Shown here in pieces: positions 16,418 to 25,548 of a stretch of DNA of 64,000 nt. The stretch lies in contig NZ_AP022612.1 of NCBI RefSeq assembly GCF_010729895.1, positions 3,658,001 through 3,722,000 on the forward strand, in the 5' to 3' direction. Position 1 is the first letter of the stretch, and each line of letters starts with the position of its first letter. The notes beneath the pieces are model-generated. The model made no database searches. It saw only the letters and a program-made list of their open reading frames with translations, and was not told the origin of the DNA. The stretch is from Mycolicibacterium confluentis (GTDB lineage: Bacteria > Actinomycetota > Actinomycetes > Mycobacteriales > Mycobacteriaceae). Position numbers and translations under genes: made by a program.

Positions 16418-18265
16418 TCATCTCCCGGATCGGCTGCTGTCGTCACGTTCCCAGCCGGCGCGGTGTCGTCCGGCCCTCCATCGCGCCGCCAGCGCCATGC
16501 CGAGATACACCGCACCATCGACCGCGGTCCGCGGGCCGCGCACGGTTCGCAGGATCGCGCGCGCGGTGGTGGCGCCGGTGCGGGGCGTGCGTTCGGAATC
16601 CAACGCCACCAGTTCGGCGTTGCCGCGGTGGTGCCGGCCCAGCACCGTCAGCAGCCCACGGGCGTCCGTCGGCGTCCGCCACACCGACGGGACGGTGTCG
16701 ACCACCGTCTTCTCCTCCGCGGCGAATTGGGTGTCGACGAACATGTCGTCACCGGTCACGTCGGGGAAACGACCGAACCGGCGGTGCCCGGCGGCATTCA
16801 ATCCGTACACGCCGGCCCACCACAGCGCCCCCTGATGGGCTGCCATCCGGGTCCGAGCCCGGTAGTAACTGCGGACCAGCGGACCGGCGCCGTCCGTGCC
16901 GTACCGGAATCTCGGACGGGCCGCCAGCACATCCCCACGTGCCAACCGATCCAGAACCGCGAGCACGGTCGTTGCCGTGATCTCGATGTCGGCATCCAGG
17001 TACAGTCGCGGCCATAGGGTTGCGACTTCATCACCGGTGTTGAGCGCCAACGTCTTTGATCCGATCTCCAACTCGCACACCATGACGCCGGGAATCCGGC
17101 GGGCCCGTTCCGCGGTGTCGTCGGTGCAGCCGTTGCACACCACGACCAACTCGATGAACCCGTCGACCGCGGCCCGGCTCAGCGGCGCCAGGGTGCGCTC
17201 GATGACCGCAGCCTCGTTGTAGGCCGGGACGATCACAGCGCCGCGGTCCAGTTCACCCGAGAACGACTCTGTCACTTCGGGTTTGGTGGCCGCCGGTAGC
17301 CGGCGCCAGCGTGCGCGGCTGGCGAGGACGGCCAGCGTCCTGCGGTGGGCCGGATCATACGATCGCAGCACCTCGGTGAGCGCCACGCAGGCACGGAAGA
17401 GCTCGGTGTAGAGCCGGCCATGGTGCAGCTGCACGTAACGCACCCGGTTGACCGCCAACAGCGCCGCCAGCGCCGGTGAACTTCCGGACCCACCAAGGCG
17501 ATGCCGCACCACGGCATCGGGGGCAAATCGGACCGTTCTGCCGCTGTCTCGGATCCGCCGAAAGTACTCGGTCTCCTCCGAATACAGAAAGAACTGCTCA
17601 TTCCACTCTCCGAGTTCGCGCGCCACCTCGGCGCGAATCAGCACCGCGGCACCCGTGGCCCAGTCCACATCGTGGGCGTAACGGTAACTCGCCTCCCGAT
17701 AGTCGAACTCGGACAGCACACCGGGCCGCCCGCGCCAGAGAGTTCGCCCACACACCGCGTCACCGAGCATCCGGCTCAACGACGGTTCGAACCGCAGCGA
17801 CGGATAAGTCCGCCCGTCGGAGTCCAGGATTCTGGGCACCACGGCGCCGACGCCGGGTTCACCGTCGAGGACGGCGAGCATGCGGGTCACGGCGTCCGAC
17901 TCGACCCGCAGGTCGGGATTGAGAATCAGCACCGCGTCACACGGATCAGTCAGCGGCAGAGCCACGTTGATGCCCCCGGCGTAGCCGAGATTGCCACCGG
18001 ATTCCACGAGTATGACGTCCTCATGGGCGCGCACCCGGTCGACGGTGTCGTCGCCGGACTCGTTGTCGACGACGATCATCCGGATCGCGATCCCGATGGC
18101 CGCGCGACGGAGATCGCCGATCAGCGAATCGATATCCGACGAACTGTTGTAGGTCACCACCACGACGGCAACCCGCACCGCCACGTCCGCGGGTGCAAGG
18201 GCACCACTCAGGTCGTCGTTCTGAGGCGCCGTCTCGGATTCACAACCCCCATATCCGGCTGACAT
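16418..18265 (-). CDS. Two-domain glycosyltransferase (GT2-GT2 fusion)
   Basis: The 615-residue protein carries two GT2 domains in one frame. Domain 1 (about 28-330) resembles WbbL-type rhamnosyltransferases: VAVVVVTYNSSSDID, GGNLGYAGGINVAL, LNPDLRVESDAV and FFLYSEETEYFRR. Domain 2 (about 345-600) has AVIVPAYNEAAVIERTLAPL, CNGCTDDTAE, YLDADIEIT and TGDDMFVDTQF. One protein could thus add two successive sugars. The start ATG at 18265 overlaps the stop of the WecG-like gene by one base. Confidence 0.85.
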   Translation of the reverse strand: MSAGYGGCESETAPQNDDLSGALAPADVAVRVAVVVVTYNSSSDIDSLIGDLRRAAIGIAIRMIVVDNESGDDTVDRVRAHEDVILVESGGNLGYAGGINVALPLTDPCDAVLILNPDLRVESDAVTRMLAVLDGEPGVGAVVPRILDSDGRTYPSLRFEPSLSRMLGDAVCGRTLWRGRPGVLSEFDYREASYRYAHDVDWATGAAVLIRAEVARELGEWNEQFFLYSEETEYFRRIRDSGRTVRFAPDAVVRHRLGGSGSSPALAALLAVNRVRYVQLHHGRLYTELFRACVALTEVLRSYDPAHRRTLAVLASRARWRRLPAATKPEVTESFSGELDRGAVIVPAYNEAAVIERTLAPLSRAAVDGFIELVVVCNGCTDDTAERARRIPGVMVCELEIGSKTLALNTGDEVATLWPRLYLDADIEITATTVLAVLDRLARGDVLAARPRFRYGTDGAGPLVRSYYRARTRMAAHQGALWWAGVYGLNAAGHRRFGRFPDVTGDDMFVDTQFAAEEKTVVDTVPSVWRTPTDARGLLTVLGRHHRGNAELVALDSERTPRTGATTARAILRTVRGPRTAVDGAVYLGMALAARWRAGRHRAGWERDDSSRSGR

Positions 18266-19083
18266 CACAGCGCACCATCGACAACGACCGCGTTCCGTCT
18301 GAGCTCGAGCAGCGCCCGCGGGCCCTGCACCAGATAGCGTCTGCTCAGCCGTCGGGGCTCGAGCATCAGCCGCCATGCCCACTCGACGCCCAGCTCGGCG
18401 ACGACATCGGGCGCGCGGCGGATCCGGCCGGCCAGGAAGTCGACCACGGCGCCGAAGGCCAGCAGCACATCAGCCCCCGACTGGGGGCCGTAAGCCGATA
18501 TCCAATTCTCCTGCAACGGCTTTCCCAATCCGACCACCAGGATGTCGACACCCGCGGCGCGGATCTCGGCCGCGATTCCCTGCGAGCTCTGCGGATCCGT
18601 CAGCTCCGCACGAGACGGCGCCCAGGTGCCCGCGACATGCACGCGGGCGTGGTGGACGGCCAACTCCTCCCGCAGCTGGCGATGCGTCTCCGGCATGCCA
18701 CCGAGGAATCCCACCTGCGCACCCACCAGTCCCGCCCGCTCCAGGATGAGTGCGATCAGGTCGCTGCCCGCCAGCCGGGGCCATTGCCGCCCGGAGAGCG
18801 AATTCGCTTTCCGCACAAGCGGCATACCGTCGAGCAGTGTCAGCCATTGCAGTGACTCCCCCGGTGCCGCCGGGCCTGAACTGGTGAATCCAAGGCCCTG
18901 ACCGGAGAAGTGGTAGATGTGGTCCAGGTTGGCCGAGGCCACAGCCAGTGGGCGCGGGCTGGACACCGCCCCCATGATCAGGGACAACGCCATATCGGTG
19001 TCCATCAGGTCCACCGCGACCCGGCCCACCACGAGTCGGGGCCACACGGCAGTGCTCGGATGCTGCGGAACATCGACTCCCAT
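18265..19083 (-). CDS. WecG/TagA/CpsF family glycosyltransferase
   Basis: This family (GT26) adds the second sugar, typically ManNAc or ManNAcA, to polyprenyl-PP-linked GlcNAc. The 272-residue protein has the family signatures SANLDHIY, LLDGMPLVRKAN, RLAGSDLI, GFLGGMPETH and VGLGKPLQENWI. The insert HFSGQGLGFTSSGPAAPGES near residues 58-77 is unusual. It is peripheral and cytoplasmic. A GGTGGGGG sequence precedes the ATG. It is divergent from the GT39-like gene. Confidence 0.88.
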   Translation of the reverse strand: MGVDVPQHPSTAVWPRLVVGRVAVDLMDTDMALSLIMGAVSSPRPLAVASANLDHIYHFSGQGLGFTSSGPAAPGESLQWLTLLDGMPLVRKANSLSGRQWPRLAGSDLIALILERAGLVGAQVGFLGGMPETHRQLREELAVHHARVHVAGTWAPSRAELTDPQSSQGIAAEIRAAGVDILVVGLGKPLQENWISAYGPQSGADVLLAFGAVVDFLAGRIRRAPDVVAELGVEWAWRLMLEPRRLSRRYLVQGPRALLELRRNAVVVDGAL

Positions 19084-19152
19084 TGCACGGCCCCCACCGA
19101 GTCAAAATGTTGGTCAGATGGCCAGATGAAATTCTGGGCCGGAAGACTCGCC

Positions 19153-19167
19153 AATTGTGACACAATT
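19153..19167. promoter_or_regulatory. Perfect 7-1-7 inverted repeat, possible operator
   Basis: AATTGTG-A-CACAATT is a perfect palindrome with a one-base centre in the 73-base divergent gap between the wecG-like and GT39-like genes. It overlaps the GTG at 19157. The flanks (GCCAAACGATTCGCCATTTGCC) are also repetitive. No known regulator is assigned. Confidence 0.35.
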
Positions 19168-20482
19168 CGGGCATTTGCCAAACGATTCGCCATTTGCCAG
19201 TTCTCGGTCGGGCGACCAGGCACGCGCGGTGCGGCACCGCCTGACCGTGGGCCCCGCCAACCACTCGCGGATTCTGGCGGCGATCAGCGCCATCATCGCG
19301 GTTATGGCGTTCGCCGTCCTGGCATACGCTGTGAAGGCCGGCACCCCGCTGCGTTACGACGATGAGCAGCAGTACGTTGAAATCGCACAGAACATAGTCG
19401 ACGGCAAAGGTTTTCGCCTCGACGGCGAGCTCTCTGCGTATCGTCCTCCAGCGTGGCCCCTGGTGATCGCGGCGTTCCTGTGGCTTGGGCTGCCGACGTC
19501 ACTGTTGGCACTGATCCCAGCGGTCGCCTTGATCTCGGCCGCCGTCGTGGCGGCGATGCTCGGCGTCAGACTGGCCCGCACTCCGTGGGGTGCGCTCGCC
19601 GGCGTTGCGATGCTCAGCTATCCGCTCAATATTTACACCGCGGTCACCATGTACCCACAGGCCCTGGCCACCCTCCTGCTCATGACGCTGTGGTGGCTCG
19701 CACTGTCGCTGTCCCAGGAACCCGCCGACGGAGCGCGCCGATCGCGGGTGCAGTACATGGCGCTCGGTCTGGCGGCGGCGCTGCTGGCGCTGTCCGTCCC
19801 GACGCTGGCCTTCACCGGTGTGGCCGTCCTCGCCTGGACGCTCTGCGTTGTGCGTGGCGACCGCATCCGGGCGGTTGCGTTCGCCGGATCGGCACTGGCG
19901 GTCCCGGTCGCGGCGTGGACCATCCGAAATCTGGTGACCCTCGGGGCACCGATCCCATTGAGCAGCAGTTCCGGACTGAACCTGCTGATCGGCAACAACG
20001 CCACCGCAACCGGAAGTTCAGGCACCTCGGTGAACATCGACGAGCCACTGCGGGCTGCCGCGGCGATGTCGGAGGTCGACGCCGATCGCCACTTCCAGGA
20101 CACCGCGCTGGCGTGGATCACGCAACACCCACTCGATGCGCTGACGCTCTACGCCGCAAAGGTGGCCAACTATTTCTCCCCATACAACGAACCGGTCACG
20201 GCCACAGCGAACTCCGGCGCGCAACGCATCGTCGCCTACCTCAGCTGCGCGGTGCTGCTCGTCCTGCTCGCGTCCCGACTGCTGCTGCGGCGACGGCTGC
20301 CGCTCGATGCCACCGAGCGCCTCATGCTGTGGTTGTTCCTGCTCAACGCATTGGTGATGGCGGTCTTCTTCACACGAACCAGGTTCCGGCAACCACTGGA
20401 CAGCATTCTGCTGGTGGAGGCCGTGCTGGGACTGATCCTTCTGGTGGCCGCGATCCGCACCGCACGACGAGGATCGACCTGA
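19157..20482 (+). CDS. GT39/ArnT-like integral membrane glycosyltransferase
   Basis: GT-C enzymes of this kind use polyprenyl-phosphate sugars on the outer face of the membrane. The 441-residue protein has about 11 membrane segments. The first is followed by RYDDEQQYVEIAQNIVDGKGF, the expected place of the catalytic acidic pair, and SAYRPPAWPL follows as in PMT/ArnT proteins. A periplasmic-type loop starts near residue 265. The GTG at 19157 is the longest start but overlaps a palindrome; GTG at 19229 is an alternative and gives a start closer to the first membrane segment. Confidence 0.78.
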   Translation: MTQFGHLPNDSPFASSRSGDQARAVRHRLTVGPANHSRILAAISAIIAVMAFAVLAYAVKAGTPLRYDDEQQYVEIAQNIVDGKGFRLDGELSAYRPPAWPLVIAAFLWLGLPTSLLALIPAVALISAAVVAAMLGVRLARTPWGALAGVAMLSYPLNIYTAVTMYPQALATLLLMTLWWLALSLSQEPADGARRSRVQYMALGLAAALLALSVPTLAFTGVAVLAWTLCVVRGDRIRAVAFAGSALAVPVAAWTIRNLVTLGAPIPLSSSSGLNLLIGNNATATGSSGTSVNIDEPLRAAAAMSEVDADRHFQDTALAWITQHPLDALTLYAAKVANYFSPYNEPVTATANSGAQRIVAYLSCAVLLVLLASRLLLRRRLPLDATERLMLWLFLLNALVMAVFFTRTRFRQPLDSILLVEAVLGLILLVAAIRTARRGST

Positions 20483-20584
20483 GGGCCGGGCCCGCCTCCA
20501 GGTTGGGCCGCGTCCTTCGAGTGCTGCGTGCACCCACCGCTGCGGTGATGCCACACTAGGGGAATGGCGTTGGGGGAGGCGACC

Positions 20585-21550
20585 ATGGACACCCGCATAT
20601 TCATCACCGGCCACCGCGGGTTGGTGGGTTCGGCGCTGTGGCGGCACTTCAGCGCGCAGGGACACCGCCAGCTCATCGGGCAGAGTTCGTCCGAACTGGA
20701 CCTGCGCGACGCCGTGGCCACCGCCGAGTTCTTCCACCGAACCCGCCCGCAGATCGTCATCTGCGCCGCGGCCCGAGTCGGCGGCATCGCCGCCAATGCC
20801 GAGTCTCCCGCAGACTTCATCTCGGACAACCTCCGGATCCAGGTCAATGTGCTCGACAGCGCGGTGTCCACGGGTGTCGACAAAGTGCTGTTCCTCGGCT
20901 CGAGTTGCATCTATCCCAAGTTCGCGCCACAACCCCTCCGAGAGGACTCGCTGATGACCGGCGCGCTGGAACCGACCAACTGCGCCTACGCGGTGGCCAA
21001 GATCGCGGGCCTGACCCAGGTCACCGCGATTCGCCACCAGTATCGGCTGCCCTACATCTCAGCGATGCCGAGCAACGTCTATGGGCCGAACGACAATTTC
21101 GATCCACACACCAGCCACGTCGTGCCTGCGATGATCCGTCGATTCCATGATGCGGTGGTGCGGGGGGCCGACACGGTCACCTGTTGGGGTACCGGGCAGG
21201 CCCGTCGGGAGTTCCTGTTCGCCGACGACTTGGCCGATGCGTGCGCATTCCTGGTCGCGAACTACGACGACGACTCCCCCATCAACGTGGGGACCGGCAC
21301 CGACGTCACGGTGGCCGAGCTGGCCTGCACTGTCGCCAGCGTGGTCGGCTTCCGGGGCGACATCAGATGGGATTGCGGCCGGCCCGACGGCACACCGGTC
21401 AAGCGGCTGGACGTCAGTCGGCTGCAGGCCTTGGGCTGGACAACGAGAACCGATCTCGCCCAGGGGATCAAAGACACCTACGAATGGTTCGTGGCGCACC
21501 AGGACAGCTACCGGGGCAGATCTGTTCACGCCGAAGGCCCATCGTCATGA
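20585..21550 (+). CDS. fcl: GDP-L-fucose synthase
   Basis: Fcl (WcaG) performs the 3,5-epimerisation and 4-reduction that turn GDP-4-keto-6-deoxy-D-mannose into GDP-L-fucose. The 321-residue SDR-type protein has ITGHRGLVGSAL, AARVGGIAAN, GSSCIYPKFAPQP, the catalytic tyrosine region NCAYAVAKIAG and NVYGPNDNFDP, all close to family consensus. The ATG at 20585 is preceded by GGGGGAGG, which decides the start over an ATG 21 bases upstream. Its substrate would come from the Gmd homologue at 24.5-25.5 kb. The stop overlaps the next start by ATGA. Confidence 0.93.
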   Translation: MDTRIFITGHRGLVGSALWRHFSAQGHRQLIGQSSSELDLRDAVATAEFFHRTRPQIVICAAARVGGIAANAESPADFISDNLRIQVNVLDSAVSTGVDKVLFLGSSCIYPKFAPQPLREDSLMTGALEPTNCAYAVAKIAGLTQVTAIRHQYRLPYISAMPSNVYGPNDNFDPHTSHVVPAMIRRFHDAVVRGADTVTCWGTGQARREFLFADDLADACAFLVANYDDDSPINVGTGTDVTVAELACTVASVVGFRGDIRWDCGRPDGTPVKRLDVSRLQALGWTTRTDLAQGIKDTYEWFVAHQDSYRGRSVHAEGPSS

Positions 21551-23037
21551 CTGAGCCGGGGCTCTCATCCGGTATGCGGTGGAGCGGGATCTCGGTGCTG
21601 GGCCGTGAGGCCACCCGAACGCTGTTCACGATCGCGCTGGCCCGCATCATCGGGCCGGAGGATTTCGGCATCGTGGCTCAGGCCCTGGTGTACATCGGGA
21701 TCATCAGCCTGCTGGTGGACCAGGGCTTCTCGAGTGCACTGATCCAGCGCAGGGAAGTCGGCCCGACCATGCCGGGTGCCGTGGTCACGGTGAACCTTGC
21801 GGTGGGCGTCGCGCTCGCGGCCGTGACGGTGCTCTGCGCACCGCTGTGGGCGAGTTTCATGCACACTCCGGAGTTGGTGCTCGTACTGATCGCCTTCGCC
21901 CCCAGCCTGCTGTTCCGGGCCGCGACCGTGACACCGCGGGCAATGCTGATCCGTACCATGGACTTTCGAAAGATCGCCGTGGCCGACATAGCATCGGCGC
22001 TGTGTGGTGGTGTGCTGGGGCTGATCGCCGCGCTCACCGGCGCCGGCTACTGGGCACTGGTGGCCCAGATCCTGACCACCGACATCGTGCTGGTGGTCGT
22101 GTTCGTCGCGCTGGGCACCGCGTGGCGGCCCAACCTCAAGTTGCGCCAGCTGAGGGAGATCGCCGGATTCGCGGGGCGGACGTTCGCCGCGGGGATACTG
22201 CTCAATTCGGTGTCCCGCAACATCGACAACCTGTTGGTCGGTCGCTTCCAGGGCGCCGAGGCGTTGGCGTTCTATGGGTTGGCCTACCGCCTGCTGCTGA
22301 TCCCGGTGCAACTGGGCCTGACCACCGTCGCCACGGTTCTCTTCTCGGCCTTCTCACGGCTCACCGACGATCTCTCGGCGCTGCGCACAGAGGTGACCCG
22401 CGCGACGCGTGCGATTGCCATCCTGGCGCTGCCGGCGATGGCGCTGATCGCCGCATCCGCACCACAGTTGGTTGCGGTGGTCTTCGGATCACAGTGGAAG
22501 CCAGCGGTTCCCATCGTCTCGGTGCTGGCCATGGCGGGCGCGCTGCAGGCCATCTACCAGTCCACGACCAACCCGGCGATGCTGAGCCTGGGACGCGACA
22601 AACTCAGCCTTCGATACGCGTGGCTGACCACGCTGGTCACCACCGTGGGCATCGTGGCCGGCCTGCCGCACGGACCGTTCGGCGTGGCGGTGGGTTACAC
22701 CGCGGCGACGGTGGTGCTGGTGCCCGTCGAGTGGGCCATCCGAGCACAGCTCGTGGGTCTCACGGTCCGGACCGAGATCGCGACCATTGGGCCCGCAGTC
22801 CACGTGGCGGCCTGGGTGGCCGGCAGTTACCTGGCCGTGGCCGCCCTGATCCCCCACCACGACCTGGCCGCGCTGGGGTGCGGTGTCGCAGTGGCGGTTC
22901 TGGCCGGGATCGGCGTGTTGCGCATCGCCCATCGTCGGTTCCTGGGCGAGCTCACCGATATGGCACGCCGGCTGGCCGGACGCGGCGCCGGGACAACCGA
23001 ACCCGACACCCAACAGCCCGACGAGAAACCGCGCTGA
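21547..23037 (+). CDS. Polysaccharide flippase, Wzx/MOP superfamily (second)
   Basis: The 496-residue protein has about 14 membrane segments and the N-terminal pattern of MOP-type exporters related to WzxC (ALARIIGPEDFGIVAQALVYIGIISLLVDQGFSSALIQR). NIDNLLVGRFQGAEALAFYGLAYRLLLIP is a further family signature. It probably exports lipid-linked repeat units of locus 1. It is coupled to fcl by a 4-base overlap and converges on the glycoside hydrolase gene with 5 bases between. Confidence 0.88.
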   Translation: MTEPGLSSGMRWSGISVLGREATRTLFTIALARIIGPEDFGIVAQALVYIGIISLLVDQGFSSALIQRREVGPTMPGAVVTVNLAVGVALAAVTVLCAPLWASFMHTPELVLVLIAFAPSLLFRAATVTPRAMLIRTMDFRKIAVADIASALCGGVLGLIAALTGAGYWALVAQILTTDIVLVVVFVALGTAWRPNLKLRQLREIAGFAGRTFAAGILLNSVSRNIDNLLVGRFQGAEALAFYGLAYRLLLIPVQLGLTTVATVLFSAFSRLTDDLSALRTEVTRATRAIAILALPAMALIAASAPQLVAVVFGSQWKPAVPIVSVLAMAGALQAIYQSTTNPAMLSLGRDKLSLRYAWLTTLVTTVGIVAGLPHGPFGVAVGYTAATVVLVPVEWAIRAQLVGLTVRTEIATIGPAVHVAAWVAGSYLAVAALIPHHDLAALGCGVAVAVLAGIGVLRIAHRRFLGELTDMARRLAGRGAGTTEPDTQQPDEKPR

Positions 23038-23042
23038 GAAGC

Positions 23043-24434
23043 CTAACTGGGCATATCCGTCGACGCCGGAAAGAGGTAAATCGGCTCCTCCGACAGTTGA
23101 CCCTGGTACGAATCCGCATGCACCGTGGCGATCGTGTTCCCGAACATATCCGTGACCCGAGTCTCCGTCTCGGCGTCAAGCGGTATCGCGAACTCACCGC
23201 GGTTCTGGCACCATGCGACCAGCACACCGCCGCGCGGCGTCCCGAACCGGTAGGTGTACGGACTCTCGGCCGCCCCGCCGAGGCCGTCCAGAACGACCTC
23301 GAAATCCGTTGCGTCATGCAGCAGCCGAATCAGCTGCCGCATGGCATCGGCCACCGGACGTGGGTCGTGGGCGGGCCCACCCCCGAACCAACCGCCGTTG
23401 TAGTCGTCGGAGTCGACGGCGAACATGTGATACACCCTGGGGATGCTGTACCGGGCCGCCGCCATGTTCATCCTGATGGTGTAGGCCGCCTGCTGGGTCA
23501 GCGTCACCGTCCCATGGTTGCCCAGCACGTCGACCGGGGTCGGGAACCTGCCACCGTCGGCATGCGATATCTGGTATCCCACTTCGGTGATCCATAGCGG
23601 CTTGTCCAGACCGGCCTCCAACATGAGTTGCTTGACGGTGTTGATCGACTCACTGGCCACCCAGCTGCCCCACGGCTCCACGATGGTCTGTTCGGGCGCG
23701 GAAGTGGCGCTGTACGGGTGCAGCGACATGACATCGAAACAGTCCAGCTGCCCGGCGGCGGTCAACGCCGGCAGCATCGCCTCGATGAAGGCCGGGGCCG
23801 CGTCCGAGGCGCCACCGGTCGCGAACCCGACCACCGTCACGGTGGGCCACCTGTCCTTGATGTGGTTGTAGCTCGCGATCAGCACCTCGGCGTACTGAGC
23901 GATCTTCTCCTGCAGTGTGCCGCTGAACCCGTATCCGAAGTTCGGTTCGTTGCCGATCTCGATCTGTGTCAGCGCGGTCTGCGGCAGCCCCGGGTTCTGC
24001 GCCCAGAATGATCCCCCGGGCCCGTACCGGTCGAGCACGGTGTCGAGTCTGGCCAGATACGCGGCGACGAACTCGCCATCACTGGCCACTTCGGCGCGTT
24101 CCGTTTCCGGGGTGACGGTCACCAGCACATCGAGCCGGTTGTCGACGCAGAACCTCATGAGCGGATCCGACACGTCGCCGCCGAGCCTGACATAGCCCAG
24201 CCCGAGCCAGTCGATCTGGTTGTGCAGGAACATCAATTCGTCCCACGAGTACAGTCCCACTGCAAGAACCGGTTCGCCACTGACCCGGCCCGACCCGGAA
24301 ACCTTCGGTGCCTCCGCCTGTTCGCTTCGGCATCCCGCGGCCAGCAGACCAGCGCCCCCGACTCCCGCCAGTCCCGCCAAGGTGAGAAACTCCCGCCGCC
24401 TCAGCGGCGTCTGCCATGGGAATGGTCCGTACAC
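23043..24434 (-). CDS. Tat-exported lipoprotein glycoside hydrolase, clan GH-A
   Basis: The 463-residue protein has a twin-arginine signal (RRREFLTLAGLAG, residues 12-24) ending in a lipobox LAAGC with Cys35, so it should be a membrane-anchored lipoprotein outside the cell. The TIM-barrel domain has N162-E163-P164 (acid/base, in EIGNEPNF) and T283-E284 (nucleophile, in ITEVGY), the clan GH-A pattern as in GH39/GH5 enzymes. It may trim or release the polymer as PslG does for Psl. The GTG at 24434 was chosen because it places the Tat signal near the N-terminus. Confidence 0.82.
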   Translation of the reverse strand: MYGPFPWQTPLRRREFLTLAGLAGVGGAGLLAAGCRSEQAEAPKVSGSGRVSGEPVLAVGLYSWDELMFLHNQIDWLGLGYVRLGGDVSDPLMRFCVDNRLDVLVTVTPETERAEVASDGEFVAAYLARLDTVLDRYGPGGSFWAQNPGLPQTALTQIEIGNEPNFGYGFSGTLQEKIAQYAEVLIASYNHIKDRWPTVTVVGFATGGASDAAPAFIEAMLPALTAAGQLDCFDVMSLHPYSATSAPEQTIVEPWGSWVASESINTVKQLMLEAGLDKPLWITEVGYQISHADGGRFPTPVDVLGNHGTVTLTQQAAYTIRMNMAAARYSIPRVYHMFAVDSDDYNGGWFGGGPAHDPRPVADAMRQLIRLLHDATDFEVVLDGLGGAAESPYTYRFGTPRGGVLVAWCQNRGEFAIPLDAETETRVTDMFGNTIATVHADSYQGQLSEEPIYLFPASTDMPS

Positions 24435-24468
24435 ACCCGCACCGCTCAATCCCCCACCCCGTCCCGTC

Positions 24469-25548
24469 TCACCCGGTTGCCGGATACCAACCCGGCAGAG
24501 CCGGCCGGTCGATCGATGCGGAAGCACCCTCAGCAAGGGCGCGAATGTCGGCGTCAACCATGATACGAACCAGTTCCGGGGTGTGCACCTTGGGCGCCCA
24601 ACCGATTTCGCGACTGGCCTTGGTCGAATCGCCGATCACCACGTCGACCTCGGTGGGCCGCAGATAGCTCTCGTCGAATCTCACGTAGTTCTGCCAATCC
24701 AGACCGACGTGGTCGAAGGCCAACGTCAGGAACTCGCGAACCGAATACCCGGCGCCGGTGGCCAGCACATAATCGGCCGGCTCATCACACTGCAGAATCC
24801 TCCACATACCCTCGACGTATTCCGGCGCGTAACCCCAGTCTCGGATCGCGTCGATATTGCCCATCCACAGCTCGTCATCCAGCCCGGCTCGAATTCTCGC
24901 GACGGCCCGCGTGATCTTTCGCGTCACGAAAGTCTCTCCCCTCCTGGGGGATTCGTGGTTGAACAGAATACCGTTGGCGGTGTACATGCCATAGGCTTCC
25001 CGGTAGTTGCGCGCCGTCCAGTGTGCGAACAGCTTGGAGATCCCATACGGAGACCGCGGCGCAAACACCGTCAGCTCGTTCTGTGGCGGCGGAGCCGAAC
25101 CGAACATCTCCGAACTCGACGCCTGGTAGAACCTGCACCCAAGTCCCGTCTGCCGGATCCCCTCCAGCAACCGCAGGGTACCCAAACCAGTGATTTCCGA
25201 GGTGTATTCGGGTTCGTCGAAGCTCACCCGCACATGTGACTGCGAGGCGAGATGATAGATCTCATCCGGCAGGATCTGCGCCAGCAGGCTGGTCAGCCGC
25301 GTGCCGTCAGCGGTGTCTCCGTAGTGCATGAAGAACCTGACGTCCCGCTCGTGCCGATCGACGTAGAGATGATCGATTCGGCGCGTGTTGAACGTCGACG
25401 CACGGCGAATGACGCCGTGCACCTCATACCCCTTGCTCAGCAACAGTTCGGCCAGGTACGACCCGTCCTGGCCGGTGATGCCGGTTATCAGCGCTCGTGT
25501 GACGATCGATCCCCCCGTCGACGCAGCTTCGCCAGGTCCATTATCCAC
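24469..25548 (-). CDS. gmd: GDP-mannose 4,6-dehydratase
   Basis: Gmd converts GDP-D-mannose to GDP-4-keto-6-deoxy-D-mannose, the precursor of GDP-L-fucose. The 359-residue protein has the nucleotide motif GITGQDG (residues 23-29), [17 protein letters not shown], the TDGTRL-like segment TADGTRL, SSSEMFG, YGISK with catalytic Tyr and Lys, and [18 protein letters not shown]. These are canonical for the family. The only usable start is GTG at 25548, so the gene overlaps the upstream glycosyltransferase by 61 bases. It pairs functionally with fcl although they are on opposite strands. Confidence 0.93.
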   Translation of the reverse strand: MDNGPGEAASTGGSIVTRALITGITGQDGSYLAELLLSKGYEVHGVIRRASTFNTRRIDHLYVDRHERDVRFFMHYGDTADGTRLTSLLAQILPDEIYHLASQSHVRVSFDEPEYTSEITGLGTLRLLEGIRQTGLGCRFYQASSSEMFGSAPPPQNELTVFAPRSPYGISKLFAHWTARNYREAYGMYTANGILFNHESPRRGETFVTRKITRAVARIRAGLDDELWMGNIDAIRDWGYAPEYVEGMWRILQCDEPADYVLATGAGYSVREFLTLAFDHVGLDWQNYVRFDESYLRPTEVDVVIGDSTKASREIGWAPKVHTPELVRIMVDADIRALAEGASASIDRPALPGWYPATG

